A stretch of DNA of 64,000 nucleotides from Anticarsia gemmatalis (Eukaryota > Arthropoda > Insecta > Lepidoptera > Erebidae). The notes beneath the pieces are model-generated. The model ran no database searches and was not told the origin of the DNA. It was given only the letters and a program-made list of their open reading frames with translations. Of this stretch, positions 9,632-19,113 are shown piece by piece. Made by a program: the position numbers and the translations under genes. The first letter of the stretch is position 1. The number at the start of each line of letters is the position of its first letter. The stretch spans positions 8,060,001 to 8,124,000 of the forward strand of contig NC_134764.1 of NCBI RefSeq assembly GCF_050436995.1, written 5' to 3'.

Positions 9632-12600
9632 TTAATTCTGACGGCTGCTGTACTTTCTATGTCGAGTACGCTTGAAGGGGCGTGCTTTATGTTGATCCAT
9701 TAATTGCGCTGATTCAATAGACTCAATTCCCCATATATACAAGCGGTAGGTCAGTGCGTTATTGTTGGCCATCGTTGATGCGTACACCACAGGAAGCACT
9801 GCGCACTTCTCTTCAACAAACAATTTGTCGACCAACTCTTCATCAGAAGTGCAAACACTGGTAAACACATATCTTCTACGACACTCATTCTTATTGTAAA
9901 CGTGGATTTCGTAACGCCATTTGGAAGCGCTCATTTTCGAACCTAATAACTGTACAGCCATATATATCTTACTATGTATTTTTGATACATGTATGTGCAG
10001 CATGAAGTGGTCCATATCGTTTGCTGCTAGGTATCTATACCTTCCATTGTCTGAAATGTTGTTGAGTTGTAATTCCCAGTTAAGGCGAGCACGCTCGTCC
10101 GAGTGACTGAGAACGAAATGAGTTTTCAATCTATACGACTCCTCGGTCCATTGACAGAGAGGGCACGTAATCTTTCTGTAGAGGCAATCTTTTAAATGGA
10201 CGTCCATTTCTTCTGCTTTAAGTTTTATCAGGCAGCCAATGGCCTGATATTTGCATGATACCTTTTTAGCTACGTAGTCTTCCAGCACAATGTCTCTTAT
10301 GGAGGTGATAGGATTACCACAGATACCACATGGGGTATTACGCTCCCTGCAATCTTTACATGATATGTGGCTGTTTCTGCATGTGTAGATTTGCTGGCTC
10401 AACATAGTTTTACATGTCAGACATTTCAATCCGTTTGTGATGCGGGTACTGTAGAAAAAACATACATAAACTGTAGGTATATTATGAACATGATGAACTG
10501 CAAACGAAATAAAAAATGCGTGTGTACAATAATTGCATAAAGGAACGCCAGGCGTATTTAAAACCTACTACCACGCGATTAGGTGCACCGATTCGTGCAC
10601 CTCTGGGGGGCTATCACATATCTCAGTTGTCAAACATTTGACAGCCACTATGCTGTACTTTGTTTTCTCTCTTAGAATATAGCGATTAACACACACACAT
10701 AGTGACCATCAATTTGACGTACACTAGCTGTCAACTGAGATACGTGATAAGCCCGCTGTGCCGCATTGCTACAAACTTTAATATTTACTTTAACGATCTT
10801 GATATATTCACATCAACAGCTGCTAAATTTAAAAAGCCTTGCTTAGAAAAAATCGTGAATTGTAAATCCAATTATCTAAGTTTTAAGTTTTAATCTCTGT
10901 AGTTGCCAGCTCTGTGCAAGACTTTGTTCATAGTGCTCAATACACGGGTACACTCTCTATTCCCTTATTTTCATAGCCCGGTGAGAGGGCTAAACAACAC
11001 GACCAGAGTGAGGTCAGGCGCAGGACCGACAGCTTTACGAGCTTGCCTACGACATCACCTTCTTAACTCCGGGCAATCTCTGAGAAATTGTTAACTGATA
11101 ACCTCAAAAAAGATTTTTACCGCGACACATTTGTCGAACCCGAGACCCTAACACTACAGTCGCATATGTACCTACACTACCGAGTGCATCATAGAGGCAG
11201 TCAAACATACAAACAACGGACGCAAAGTACAATCACGCTTAAAGCAGCATCTCTTAAATATTAATTTTCGGATCAAAATCGAGCGCACTGCTACCAACTG
11301 ACCAACTCAGATAGAACCGAATTCAAATTTGATCGAGTCGGATACAAATCAATATCTAAACTAACTCATAAATCCCAGAGTACGTAATGGTCGAAATACG
11401 ATTTAAATTCCGAAAGTGAATTTGTGATTCAGATTACGTCATTTTAAACCAGTGTTTGATCATTAATATAATGCAGCATAATTAGGTACTGAAAAAACAG
11501 ACACGCAAACATAATATAATCAGGAATCTCTAAATATTAAATGGAAGAATAGCGCAAAATAATTACAGTAGGTATATTATACACGTTTGTGTTCTTACCC
11601 TGCGGTTTTCTCAGCGTCACCTACAGTCTGTGCAGGTTTTGGCGCTTGGCTGGTTTGTGGCAAGTGCGCTGGAGGCGCGCTCTGAGCAGGTTGCGGCGCT
11701 TGGCTGGTTTGTGGCAAGTGCGCTGGAGGCGCGCTCTGAGCAGGTTGCGGCGCTTGGCTGGTTTGTGGCAAGTGCGCTAGTGGCGCGCTCTGTGCAGGTT
11801 GCGGCGCTTGGCTGGTTTGTGGTAAGTGCGCTGGTGGAGCGCTCTGTGCAGGTTGTGGCGCCTGGCTGGTTTGTGGCAAGTGCGCTGGTCGAGCGCTCTG
11901 TGAAGGTTGCGGCGCTTGGCTGGTTTGTGGCAAGTGCGCTGGAGACGCACTCTGTGCAGGTTGCGGCGCTTGGCTGGTTTGTGGCAAGTGCGCTGGAGGC
12001 GCACTCTGTGCAGGTTGCGGCGCTTGGCTGGTTTGTGGCAAGTGCGCTGGTCGAGCGCTCTGTGAAGGTTGCGGCGCTTGGCTGGTTTGTGGCAAGTGCG
12101 CTGGAGACGCACTCTGTGCAGGTTGCGGCGCTTGGCTGGTTTGTGGCAAGTGCGCTGGAGACGCACTCTGTGCAGGTTGCGGCGCTTGGCTGGTTTGTGG
12201 CAAGTGCGCTGGAGACGCACTCTGTGCAGGTTGCGGCGCTTGGCTGGTTTGTGGCAAGTGCGCTGGAGGCGCGCTCTGTGCAGGTTGCGGCGCTTGGCTG
12301 GTTTGTGGCAAGTGCGCTGGAGACGCACTCTGTGCAGGTTGTGGCACATGGCTGGTTTGTGGCAAGTGCGCTGGAGACGCGCTCTGTGCAGGTTGTGGCG
12401 CTTGGCTGGTTTGTGGCAAGTGCGCTGGAGACGCGCTCGGTGCAGGTTGTGGCGCTTGGCTGGTTTGTGGCAAGTGCGCTGGAGACGCGCTCGGTGCAGG
12501 TTGTGGCGCTTGGCTGGTTTGTGGCAAGTGCGCCGGAGACGCACTCTGTGCAGGTTGTGGCGCTTGGCTGGTTTGTGGCAAGTGCGCTGGAGACGCGCTT

Positions 12601-13730
12601 GGCTGGTTTGTGGCAAGTGCGCCGGAGACGCACTCTGTGCAGGTTGCGGCGCTTGGTTTGGCTGGTAACTATTGTCTCTAAAAAGTTTACTATGTGAGGG
12701 TTTTACAAATTCTTTTCTTTGACGATTTCGAAATACTTGCTCCTCTTGGGATAATTCGGACCTGGAACGAGTAAATAAAGAATTTAAGTAAGCAAATTAA
12801 AATCACAATATAGCATAGTTTATTATTTACTAGCTGACCCGCGCAACTTCGCTTGCATTACCTAAGAGAATCATAATTTTCCCCGTTATTGTAACATTTT
12901 TCACTGGTACTCTGCTCCAATTGGTCGTAGCGTGATGATATATAGCCTATAGCCTTCCTCAATAAATGGGCTATCTAGCAGTGAAATAATTTTTCAAATC
13001 AGACCCGTAGTTCCCGAGATTAGCGCGTTCAACTGTTGTTACTAAACCTCGAGCTTACGTGATAACACATTTTATGTGCTATGATTATTTTACTGACATG
13101 CATCGAAAGTGTAGACAAGCCTCCGTCGCTTGTTCTGTTTGTAGTGCAGTCTGTGTAGCCTGCGCCTGCGCCATTTGCACTGCCACTTGCTGCATGTATT
13201 TCTGCATTTTTCTCTCGAAATCTCTTTTTTGCTTGTCTAATAGCTGACGCACTTGATCTTGAGATAGCTTTTCCCTGAAAGCAAATGTCTTATTCACTAC
13301 CTACGACTTTTTCTGTTTGGACTATAGTAATTGTCTCGCTTTCACAACATTTTAACTACAACTCACTATTAGTCATAGCGTAAAGGCATATAATATTCTA
13401 CAGCTTTTCTCATTTAATTGCTTATCACAAAAATATTTTTTTGTTATTCAAACCAGTAGTTCCCGAGATAAGCGTGTTCAAATAAGCATTAAAACTCTAT
13501 AGCTTTACATTACTTACGTATCAAGTAAGTAAGTACCTACGTAAGAAATTATCACGGTATGACTAACACAAGTAATTCCGTGATAATATCAAACTTAAAC
13601 TTTCTATTACTAGCGATTTGTTTATAAAAACGCCACCATATAACCTAAACTAACAAATTATGTTATAAACAAGAATACTTTAGTTAATAACTTACACATC
13701 TTTGTTCGATTTAGATGGTCCGGACCCCAT
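9632..13730 (-). CDS. SIAH-type RING/zinc-finger protein with coiled coil and 18-residue repeat array (frame broken in repeats)
   Basis: Exons on the minus strand: 13730..13696, 13274..13098, 12761..11599, 10448..9632. All borders are GT/AG and the phases fit. Exon 1 starts MGSGPSKSNKD, whose Gly2 and following Ser fit N-myristoylation. Exon 2 is a Gln/Lys-rich coiled coil (LSQDQVRQLLDKQKRDFERK). Exon 3 begins SELSQEEQVF, runs into Pro/Ala/Gln repeats (PQTSQAPQPAQSASPAHL) and ends KPAQTVGDAEKTA before the donor. Exon 4 carries a SIAH-type RING (C-x2-C-x10-C-x3-H-x2-C-x2-C-x6-C-x2-C from CLTC to CGIC), then SIAH-like zinc-finger Cys/His (CKYQAIGC, CPLC, HFVLSH) and a C-terminal substrate-domain-like region. 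SIAH proteins are E3 ubiquitin ligases. One repeat unit near 12582-12616 is 19 bp short, so the frame entering exon 3 does not reach exon 4 and would stop at 11777. Either this allele is broken or the repeat is misassembled. With a full unit the protein would be about 736 aa. The join of exon 3 to exon 4 is inferred from phase. Confidence 0.68.
10903..11095. repeat. Dispersed repeat shared with 48703-48872
   Basis: Strings such as GACTTTGTTCATAGTG, GGTACACTCTCTATTCCCTT, GACCGACA and ACTCCGGGCAATCTCTGAG recur in the same order near 48710-48870. The match is diverged. It lies in the intron between the repeat exon and the RING exon. The family is unknown to me, possibly a LINE or SINE piece. Confidence 0.55.
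11646..12669. repeat. 54-bp tandem repeat, 18 full units plus one 35-bp unit
   Basis: Units start TTGGCTGGTTTGTGGCAAGT and repeat every 54 bp. From the first unit start (11646) to the last partial one (12653) is 1007 bp, which equals 19 x 54 minus 19. The short unit is at about 12582-12616, where GAGACGCGC runs straight into TTGGCTGG. Units differ by substitutions only, so all six reading frames stay open for long stretches. The coding strand is minus (see the SIAH-like gene), since that frame continues into unique exon sequence on both sides. Confidence 0.95.
12830..13030 (-). mobile_element. Non-autonomous Helitron, 5' truncated
   Basis: As printed it begins CTAGCTGACCCGCGCAACTT and carries the reverse complement of the family body (GATAGCCCATTTAT...), ending near the AACGCGCTAATCTC block. 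The TCTATACTAAT start is missing. It lies in the second intron of the SIAH-like gene. Confidence 0.8.
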
Positions 13731-14104
13731 TTTATTCAAAAACTCGTAGCACTACTAAACAATACACACCACGCACACAAATGACAATGAGCAACCGTTA
13801 AAAGACAGTGAGCAACCGTCAAATGGTCTTTGAGTTTCCGCGTTAGTACAAAATATGCATTTATCAATTATTATCAGTAACTACGCTTGCATGCGATAAT
13901 GTGAAAATACCCGTACCATAGACAATCTGAACTTCAGATTCTGACAATGACACTTAGCTATAGATTCTAAAGCTAAACTTGTTATTGTCAGGTGCCTATT
14001 TGAAACATAAAACATGCAGAAATCACTTTCTTTTTTAACGCACCAAAATGTATAGTCAATTATATAAGATTAATAATTGACAAATACTTAATAATTATTA
14101 TTCA

Positions 14105-14224
14105 CTAGCTGACCCGCGCAACTTCGCTTGGGTCACTTATGAGACAATGGGTCATAATTTTCCCCATCTTTGTCACATTTTTCGTTGCTACTCCGCTCCT
14201 AATGGTCATTTATATTAGTATAGA
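14105..14224 (-). mobile_element. Non-autonomous Helitron with internal deletion
   Basis: As printed it begins CTAGCTGACCCGCGCAACTT and ends TTAGTATAGA, so both termini are kept while about 125 bp of the middle is missing. Confidence 0.75.
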
Positions 14225-14496
14225 TTTTAGAAATTATCTTTACAAAATAAAATCAAAATCATTCTGATATCACTTTTATAATCCCTGAAGCAAAGGCCTT
14301 TCTGGGGAATTAAAACTTTATGCGATATGTTTAAAAGTAGACTAAAAAAAACCTAACCAAAATTAATAAGATTTTTTTTATCGTAGATGATAAGGCAATG
14401 TCTGGTTCGTCATAATCATCATTATCCATGCAAGTACAAAACACTGGTCTACACATACAAATATTTTAAAATAATGTTTTATATTTTAACGACTGC

Positions 14497-14745
14497 ACGT
14501 TTGGCGCAGTGGTTTAAGCGGTCACCTCGCCGCAACAACCGTGGCGCCGCGTGTGGTGGGTTCGAATCCCACCCGGGACAAATCTTTGTGTGATGAGCAC
14601 GAGTATTTGTTCTGAGCCTGGATGTTAATGTATCTATATAAGTATGTATTTAGAAGTATATAAGTATGTTTATCAGTTATTTGGTTACCATAGTACAAGC
14701 TCTGCTTAGTTTGGAATCAAATAACCGTGTGTGAGTTGTCCATTA
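14497..14745 (+). repeat. tRNA-derived SINE
   Basis: The tRNA-like head has an A box (TTGGCGCAGTGGTTTAAGCG) and a B box (GGTTCGAATCC), followed by a body with GAGCACGAGTATTTGTTCTG. The head does not close into a usable tRNA with acceptor pairing, and the long tail marks it as a SINE rather than a tRNA gene. Confidence 0.8.
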
Positions 14746-14950
14746 ATAAAAAAAAATGTTTATGTTCGACTGTCTCTGGCAACTTCTGTATTTTCATTTG
14801 TCAAATTCTGTATTTTCGCGCCCTGTCTTGTCTGTCAAGTGTCAATTCAATTTTAAAGTCAAGCCAGCATGTGTTAAGTGTAAATAAATAGTTACGTTTG
14901 TAGCCTGTGTATTTACCACTAAATTTGAATTAAACATAATAACAAACAAT

Positions 14951-17900
14951 ATGTCATGGAATAAAATAGTATACAACTTTCGAGAACTGCAATTAATGGG
15001 AACATTGTCTGGTGGTCAGAGTTTTCGGTAATACTATGAAAAAAAAAGTCAATTAAAGGTGCCAATTTATAACTTAATTGTTTTATCGCTATTTATTCTT
15101 ATTTAAAGATGGGTCCATCACAAAGAAGACGATGTCTGGGTCGGCGTATTCGCAAAGACAGTTTGGAAATTGAAAGAGAATGATAAATGTCTTCAATATG
15201 AAGTAATTGGTTCTTTGCTCGATAATCAAACGGAAACAAAATCAAGTGGTAATATTAAAACAGAAAAGGTAGATTATAAAACTATACTTGAGGGTTATTT
15301 TAGGCTTGATATGGATTTAGGAGTATGTTACAAAGAATGGTCGTCTAAGGATGAGTTATTTAGGAAAGCCTGCAATCAGTTCTATGGTATAAGAATGTTA
15401 CGTCAAGAGCCTGTGGAGAACTTATTTTCATTTATATGCAGTCAAAATAACCACATTTCAAGGTAAAGAATATTCAATTTTTATTCAGACTTAACATTAT
15501 AGACATTAATACCCTACTAGGTACTCTAGAATTGTTATTTGACATGTTAAAAAAGGAACATATTACTTATTTTGTGTGCAGGACAAAATAAGTTACCTAG
15601 TACCTTTCTAGTCATATTTTTCTTTCTAAATTTGGCTCCAACTAATTAACATTTAAAATATAATAGAAATATAAAAACGAGACAATATTAGTTTACTTGT
15701 TAACCTGCATAGCATCATTATTCAAAAGATTTATAAAAAAGTAATGGTTTTAAATCAATTTTTTCTTTGGCTTAAGTGAATAAAATTAATGAACAACATA
15801 ATGTTGGTATTTAAATAGTACTGTTTATCTAAAATTGCCTTTTTGTTTGTTAATTTCATATATTTTGCAGGATATCAAGCATGGTTGAGAAATTATGTAC
15901 ACATTACGGTGAAAAGATATGTGAATATGATGGAAAAGATTTTTATGCTTTTCCTGAAGTTGAAAAATTATCCGAACCACAGGTAAATAATAACATACAT
16001 GTGTAAAGAAACCACTGGGTGGTTTTAAAACTTATATATTTCTGTTCAAAGTTTTTACTTGTATTTCTATGTCATGATCTAATCGCCTCCTGTAATATAT
16101 CTATACTAATATTATAAAGCTGAAGAGTTTGTTTGTTTGTTTGTTTAACGCGCTAATCTCGGGAACTACTGGTCCGATTTGAAAAATTCTTTCAGTGTTA
16201 GATAGCCCATTTATCGAGGAAGGCTATAGGCTATGTATCATCAAGCTACGACCAATAGGAGCAGAATACCAGTGAAAAATGTTACAAAAACGGGAAAAAT
16301 TATGATTCTCTTATGTGACGCAAACGAAGTTGCGCGGGTCAGCTATATGTATATCTATACTAATATTATAAAGCTGAAGAGTTTGTTTGTTTGAACGAGC
16401 TAATCTCAGGAACTATTGGTGCGACATGAAAAATTATTTCACTGTTGGATAGCCTATTTATTGAGGAAGGCTATAGGCTTTATAACATCACGCTGCGACC
16501 TACAGGAGCAGAGCACTAGTAAAAAATGTGTCACAAAAACGGGGAAAAATATGACCCATTCTCTCTTGTGACGCAAGCGAAGTTGCGCGGGTCAGCTAGT
16601 ATTTTATATACGTATTTTGTGATAGCCTCCAGTTCTTCTCATTTGTTTCTCACGTTCCCCACAAATTCTTTAGTCATACATCCTGATTGCTCTGAAACTC
16701 TGTTTTTTATCATTAACAAAAGTCATATTATTATCATAATCGGTATCAAGTCTTTAGAGCAGCTTGTGCAACTTTGATATCAAGTTGGTAAGTAAATATA
16801 ATAATGTTGAAGTAAAATTTAATATCTTCTATCTTTCTTTGGCACACTGTATTATCAAATTATACATTTAAACCATCCCTCTTAAAAAGAACTGCATCAT
16901 AATCCATTGCATAGTTTTAAAGTTTAAGGCGCCCGGCCATCTATCCAGGAACGCGTCCAGGTCATCCCGTTCCTCTATGTATGCTTAGCATATAATAAAA
17001 ACTTTTCTCTACACAAAAAAGCTCGATATTTGGGTACCTCACGAGCTCACTGAAAGAAATCTAATGAACTGTGTACTCATTTGTTATTCTTGAAGCCAAA
17101 GAGATTTTATTACAATTTCATACATACTATGATGCGAAAAGACTTTCCCTGACCTAATATTATGTAGTGCTGTTTGCTTGTTGTAGGTAGAAGGAGAATT
17201 AAGAAATTTAGGTTTTGGATATAGAGCCAAGTTTATTCAGAGATCAGCGTCACAGATAGTTGAGTGGGGGGGGGTGCAGTGGTTCGACAGTTTACAAGAC
17301 ATGAAGTACAAAGATGCTAAATGTGAACTAATGAAGTTACATGGTATTGGGCCTAAGGTATGTTGAATCTATACTAATATTATAAAGCTAAAGAGTTTGT
17401 TTGTTTGTTTGTTTGAACGCGCTAATCTCAGGAACTACTGGTCCGATTTGAAAAATTCTTTCAGTGTTAGATAGTCCATTTATCGAGGAAGATTATAGGC
17501 TATATATCATCACGCTACTAACAATAGGAGCAGAGTACCAGTGAAAAATGTTACAAAAACGGGGAAAATTTTGACCCCTTCTCTCTTATGTGACGCAAAC
17601 GAAGTTGCGCGGGTCAGCTAGTTGTGTATATGTTGTATGTTTGTTAATGTTATGTTACTAGTTATACTTGTACCTTTATTGTTTGTTTGTAAGTGACGAG
17701 TTCTAGGTTAAACACAAACTTGTAAACGGTTAAGTTAAGGATGGAGTTTCAACGACTTCAGAAATTATGTAAAAGAACTACACTCCCTTAACGGGAATAG
17801 GTCAAATTAACCAGTAACCATTAACGAAACACGGTAGGTCTTTTGGGCGTCCCATGTGATTTTCCTTCGTTTCTATGTCATGATGATACTGAATCCTCCG

Positions 17901-19093
17901 CGAGTTCGACTCGGTCAGTTTTTAAATAAAATATTCTCATTTTAAAGTGCAGTGATAGCGGAGTGGTATCAGTTGATACCTCTCACGCAAGTCGTCGCAG
18001 GTTCGAACCCGAGGCAATACACCAATGACTTTTAGAAGTTGTATTTGTATTAGAAATATTTATCATTTGTTCCAACAGTGTAGGAAAACATCGTGATGCA
18101 ACCTTGTATGCCCGAGAAAACAGTTCTCGAAGGCATGCAAAGTCCCCAACCCACAATTGGCCATTGGTGGACTCAAGGCTCTTTACAGGAGGAGACCCTT
18201 GCCCAGCAGTGGGATATTAATGGGTTATATTTATTTATTTCAGGTAGCGGACTGCATTTGCTTGATGTCTCTGAACCACCTCGAAGCTCTGCCAGTGGAC
18301 ACTCACGTGTATCAGATAGCCGCACAGAACTATTTACCACACCTGCGTGGTAAAAAGAATGTAACGGACAAAATGTATGTAGAGATTGGCGACCATTTCC
18401 GCTCTTTGTACGGTCACATGGCTGGATGGGCTCATACTGTAAGTTCACCTTAACTAACATTATTCTCGCAATTCTGCGTTTTATTATTATAAAACTTTGA
18501 CTGACTCCGTGGCACAGTGGTTTAGGTCTCGCGGTCATGGGTTCGATTCCCACACGAAACAATTGTTTGTGCGATGCATAAATAATTGTTTCGGGTTTAC
18601 TTTTGTCCATGACACAAGAACAATACTTAGTGCGGGAGTTGTCTTTTAAAAAAGAAAATAAATTGACTGCAAGAGTATGTTTTACCCATTCCACCCGCAG
18701 TTATTAATATAAAAATTGCCTTAATTTGCCGATTTTAACCACTTTTGTCGAAGTATATATTTGATAGTTTATCAGGTAGATATCAGGAGGAGCTCGTGGC
18801 TTAGATAACAACAGCCGCGCGAATCGATCTCTGACGTTAAGCTACGCTTGCCGAAGACGTTGTGGATGGGTGACCTTTTTTACATATCGAACTCCTCCGT
18901 GTTTCGGAAAGCATGCTATTGAGATGTGGTGAATACCTAAAAAAACAGAGAATTAAAGACTTCTGAAGGAGCAATACATTAAATGCATTTGTTTCAGGTG
19001 TTATTTTGCGCAGATTTAAAGAAATTTCAACAGAAAGAAAACTGTAACACTGAAGAGAATAGTAAACCTAAAAAGAAAAGAAAAAAGCTGTGA
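14951..19093 (+). CDS. OGG1: 8-oxoguanine DNA glycosylase (complete, six exons)
   Basis: Exons: 14951..15027, 15109..15462, 15871..15982, 17187..17357, 18244..18438, 18998..19093; total 1005 nt, 334 aa, close to the usual ~345. The enzyme excises 8-oxoguanine paired with C and nicks the strand through a Lys Schiff base. Family marks are N-terminal ELQLMGTLSGGQSFRW, then FSFICSQNNHISRI, and the helix-hairpin-helix LHGIGPKVADCICLM. The catalytic Lys is residue 238 and the Asp (PVDTH) is residue 257, the same 19-residue spacing as K249/D268 in human OGG1. An intron splits the motif directly after the catalytic Lys codon. The C terminus ends PKKKRKKL, a likely nuclear signal. Exon 4 has a run of nine G (Glu-Trp-Gly-Gly-Val). 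Introns 3 and 4 contain Helitrons, intron 3 also a mariner-like MITE fragment, and intron 4 a SINE. A putative poly(A) signal follows at 19108. Confidence 0.96.
16100..16345 (+). mobile_element. Non-autonomous Helitron, first of a pair in OGG1 intron 3
   Basis: Starts TCTATACTAATATTATAAAG and ends GCGCGGGTCAGCTATA, so the terminal CTAG has changed. The body is typical of the family. The next copy follows within about 8 bp. Confidence 0.85.
16354..16599 (+). mobile_element. Non-autonomous Helitron, second of the pair
   Basis: Starts TCTATACTAATATTATAAAG and ends GCGCGGGTCAGCTAG before T. It is more diverged in the middle than its neighbour (GAACTATTGGTGCGACATGA), so the pair is not a recent exact duplication. 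Confidence 0.88.
17008..17160 (+). mobile_element. Truncated copy of the mariner-like MITE
   Basis: Matches the right two-thirds of 8750-8957: ACACAAAAAAGCTCGATATT, then GAGCTCACTGAAAGAAATCT, then the terminal repeat ending CCCTGACCTAATAT. The left terminal repeat is absent. It lies in OGG1 intron 3, about 25 bp before the acceptor of exon 4. Confidence 0.7.
17368..17621 (+). mobile_element. Non-autonomous Helitron in OGG1 intron 4
   Basis: Full length: starts TCTATACTAATATTATAAAG and ends GCGCGGGTCAGCTAG before T. The insertion lies only 10 bp after the exon 4 splice donor (17358). Confidence 0.9.
17945..18238 (+). repeat. tRNA-derived SINE (most complete copy)
   Basis: A box TAGCGGAGTGGTATCAG near 17957 and B box GGTTCGAACCC near 18001. 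The body contains AACATCGTGATGCAAC and the tail GCAGTGGGATATTAATGGGT. Its end abuts the OGG1 exon 5 acceptor (18243), and the T-rich tail (TTTATTTATTTCAG) supplies the polypyrimidine tract. Confidence 0.85.
18500..18655 (+). repeat. tRNA-derived SINE, second type
   Basis: Head CCGTGGCACAGTGGTTTAGG (A box) and GGGTTCGATTCCCAC (B box), with body TTGTTTCGGGTTTACTTTTG. A related copy lies at 55185-55386 on the other strand. It lies in OGG1 intron 5. Confidence 0.75.
18780..18945 (+). repeat. 5S-rRNA-derived SINE head
   Basis: The segment near 18825-18875 (CGATCTCTGACGTTAAGCTA, then TGGATGGGTGACC) resembles the internal promoter region of 5S rRNA, where a GTTAAGCAAC-like box precedes GGATGGGTGACCG. 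Related copies are at 44045-44350, 50500-50835 and probably 54300-54560. Only the 5' part is present here. Confidence 0.6.
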
Positions 19094-19107
19094 TTATTTT
19101 AGTAAGT

Positions 19108-19113
19108 AATAAA
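19108..19113 (+). promoter_or_regulatory. Poly(A) signal of OGG1
   Basis: AATAAA 15 bp after the OGG1 stop codon. This implies a very short 3' UTR unless a later signal is used. Confidence 0.5.

Larger units (their letters stand above)
13731..14950. promoter_or_regulatory. Shared intergenic region between divergent SIAH-like gene and OGG1
   Basis: The two start codons (13730 minus, 14951 plus) face away from each other over 1.2 kb. The middle contains a shortened Helitron (14105-14224) and a SINE (14497-14745), so each promoter is probably confined to its own edge: roughly 13731-14000 and 14750-14950. No TATA box is convincing. Assignment as promoter rests only on position. Confidence 0.4.

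Noticed and set aside
11646..12669. Tandem repeat as a CRISPR array
   Set aside because: Repeats are contiguous with no unique spacers, the genome is animal, and the array is coding.
11630..12697. Plus-strand 355-codon ORF over the 54-bp repeats (and other long frames there)
   Set aside because: The unit length is a multiple of three without stops, so most frames stay open. Only the minus frame continues into unique exons with splice sites on both sides.
14505..14580. tRNA-like sequences at 14505, 17957, 18509 and 55330 as tRNA genes
   Set aside because: A and B boxes are present but acceptor stems do not pair and all carry SINE bodies and tails.
18173..18694. Minus-strand 173-codon ORF
   Set aside because: It runs across OGG1 exon 5, a SINE and intron on the wrong strand.
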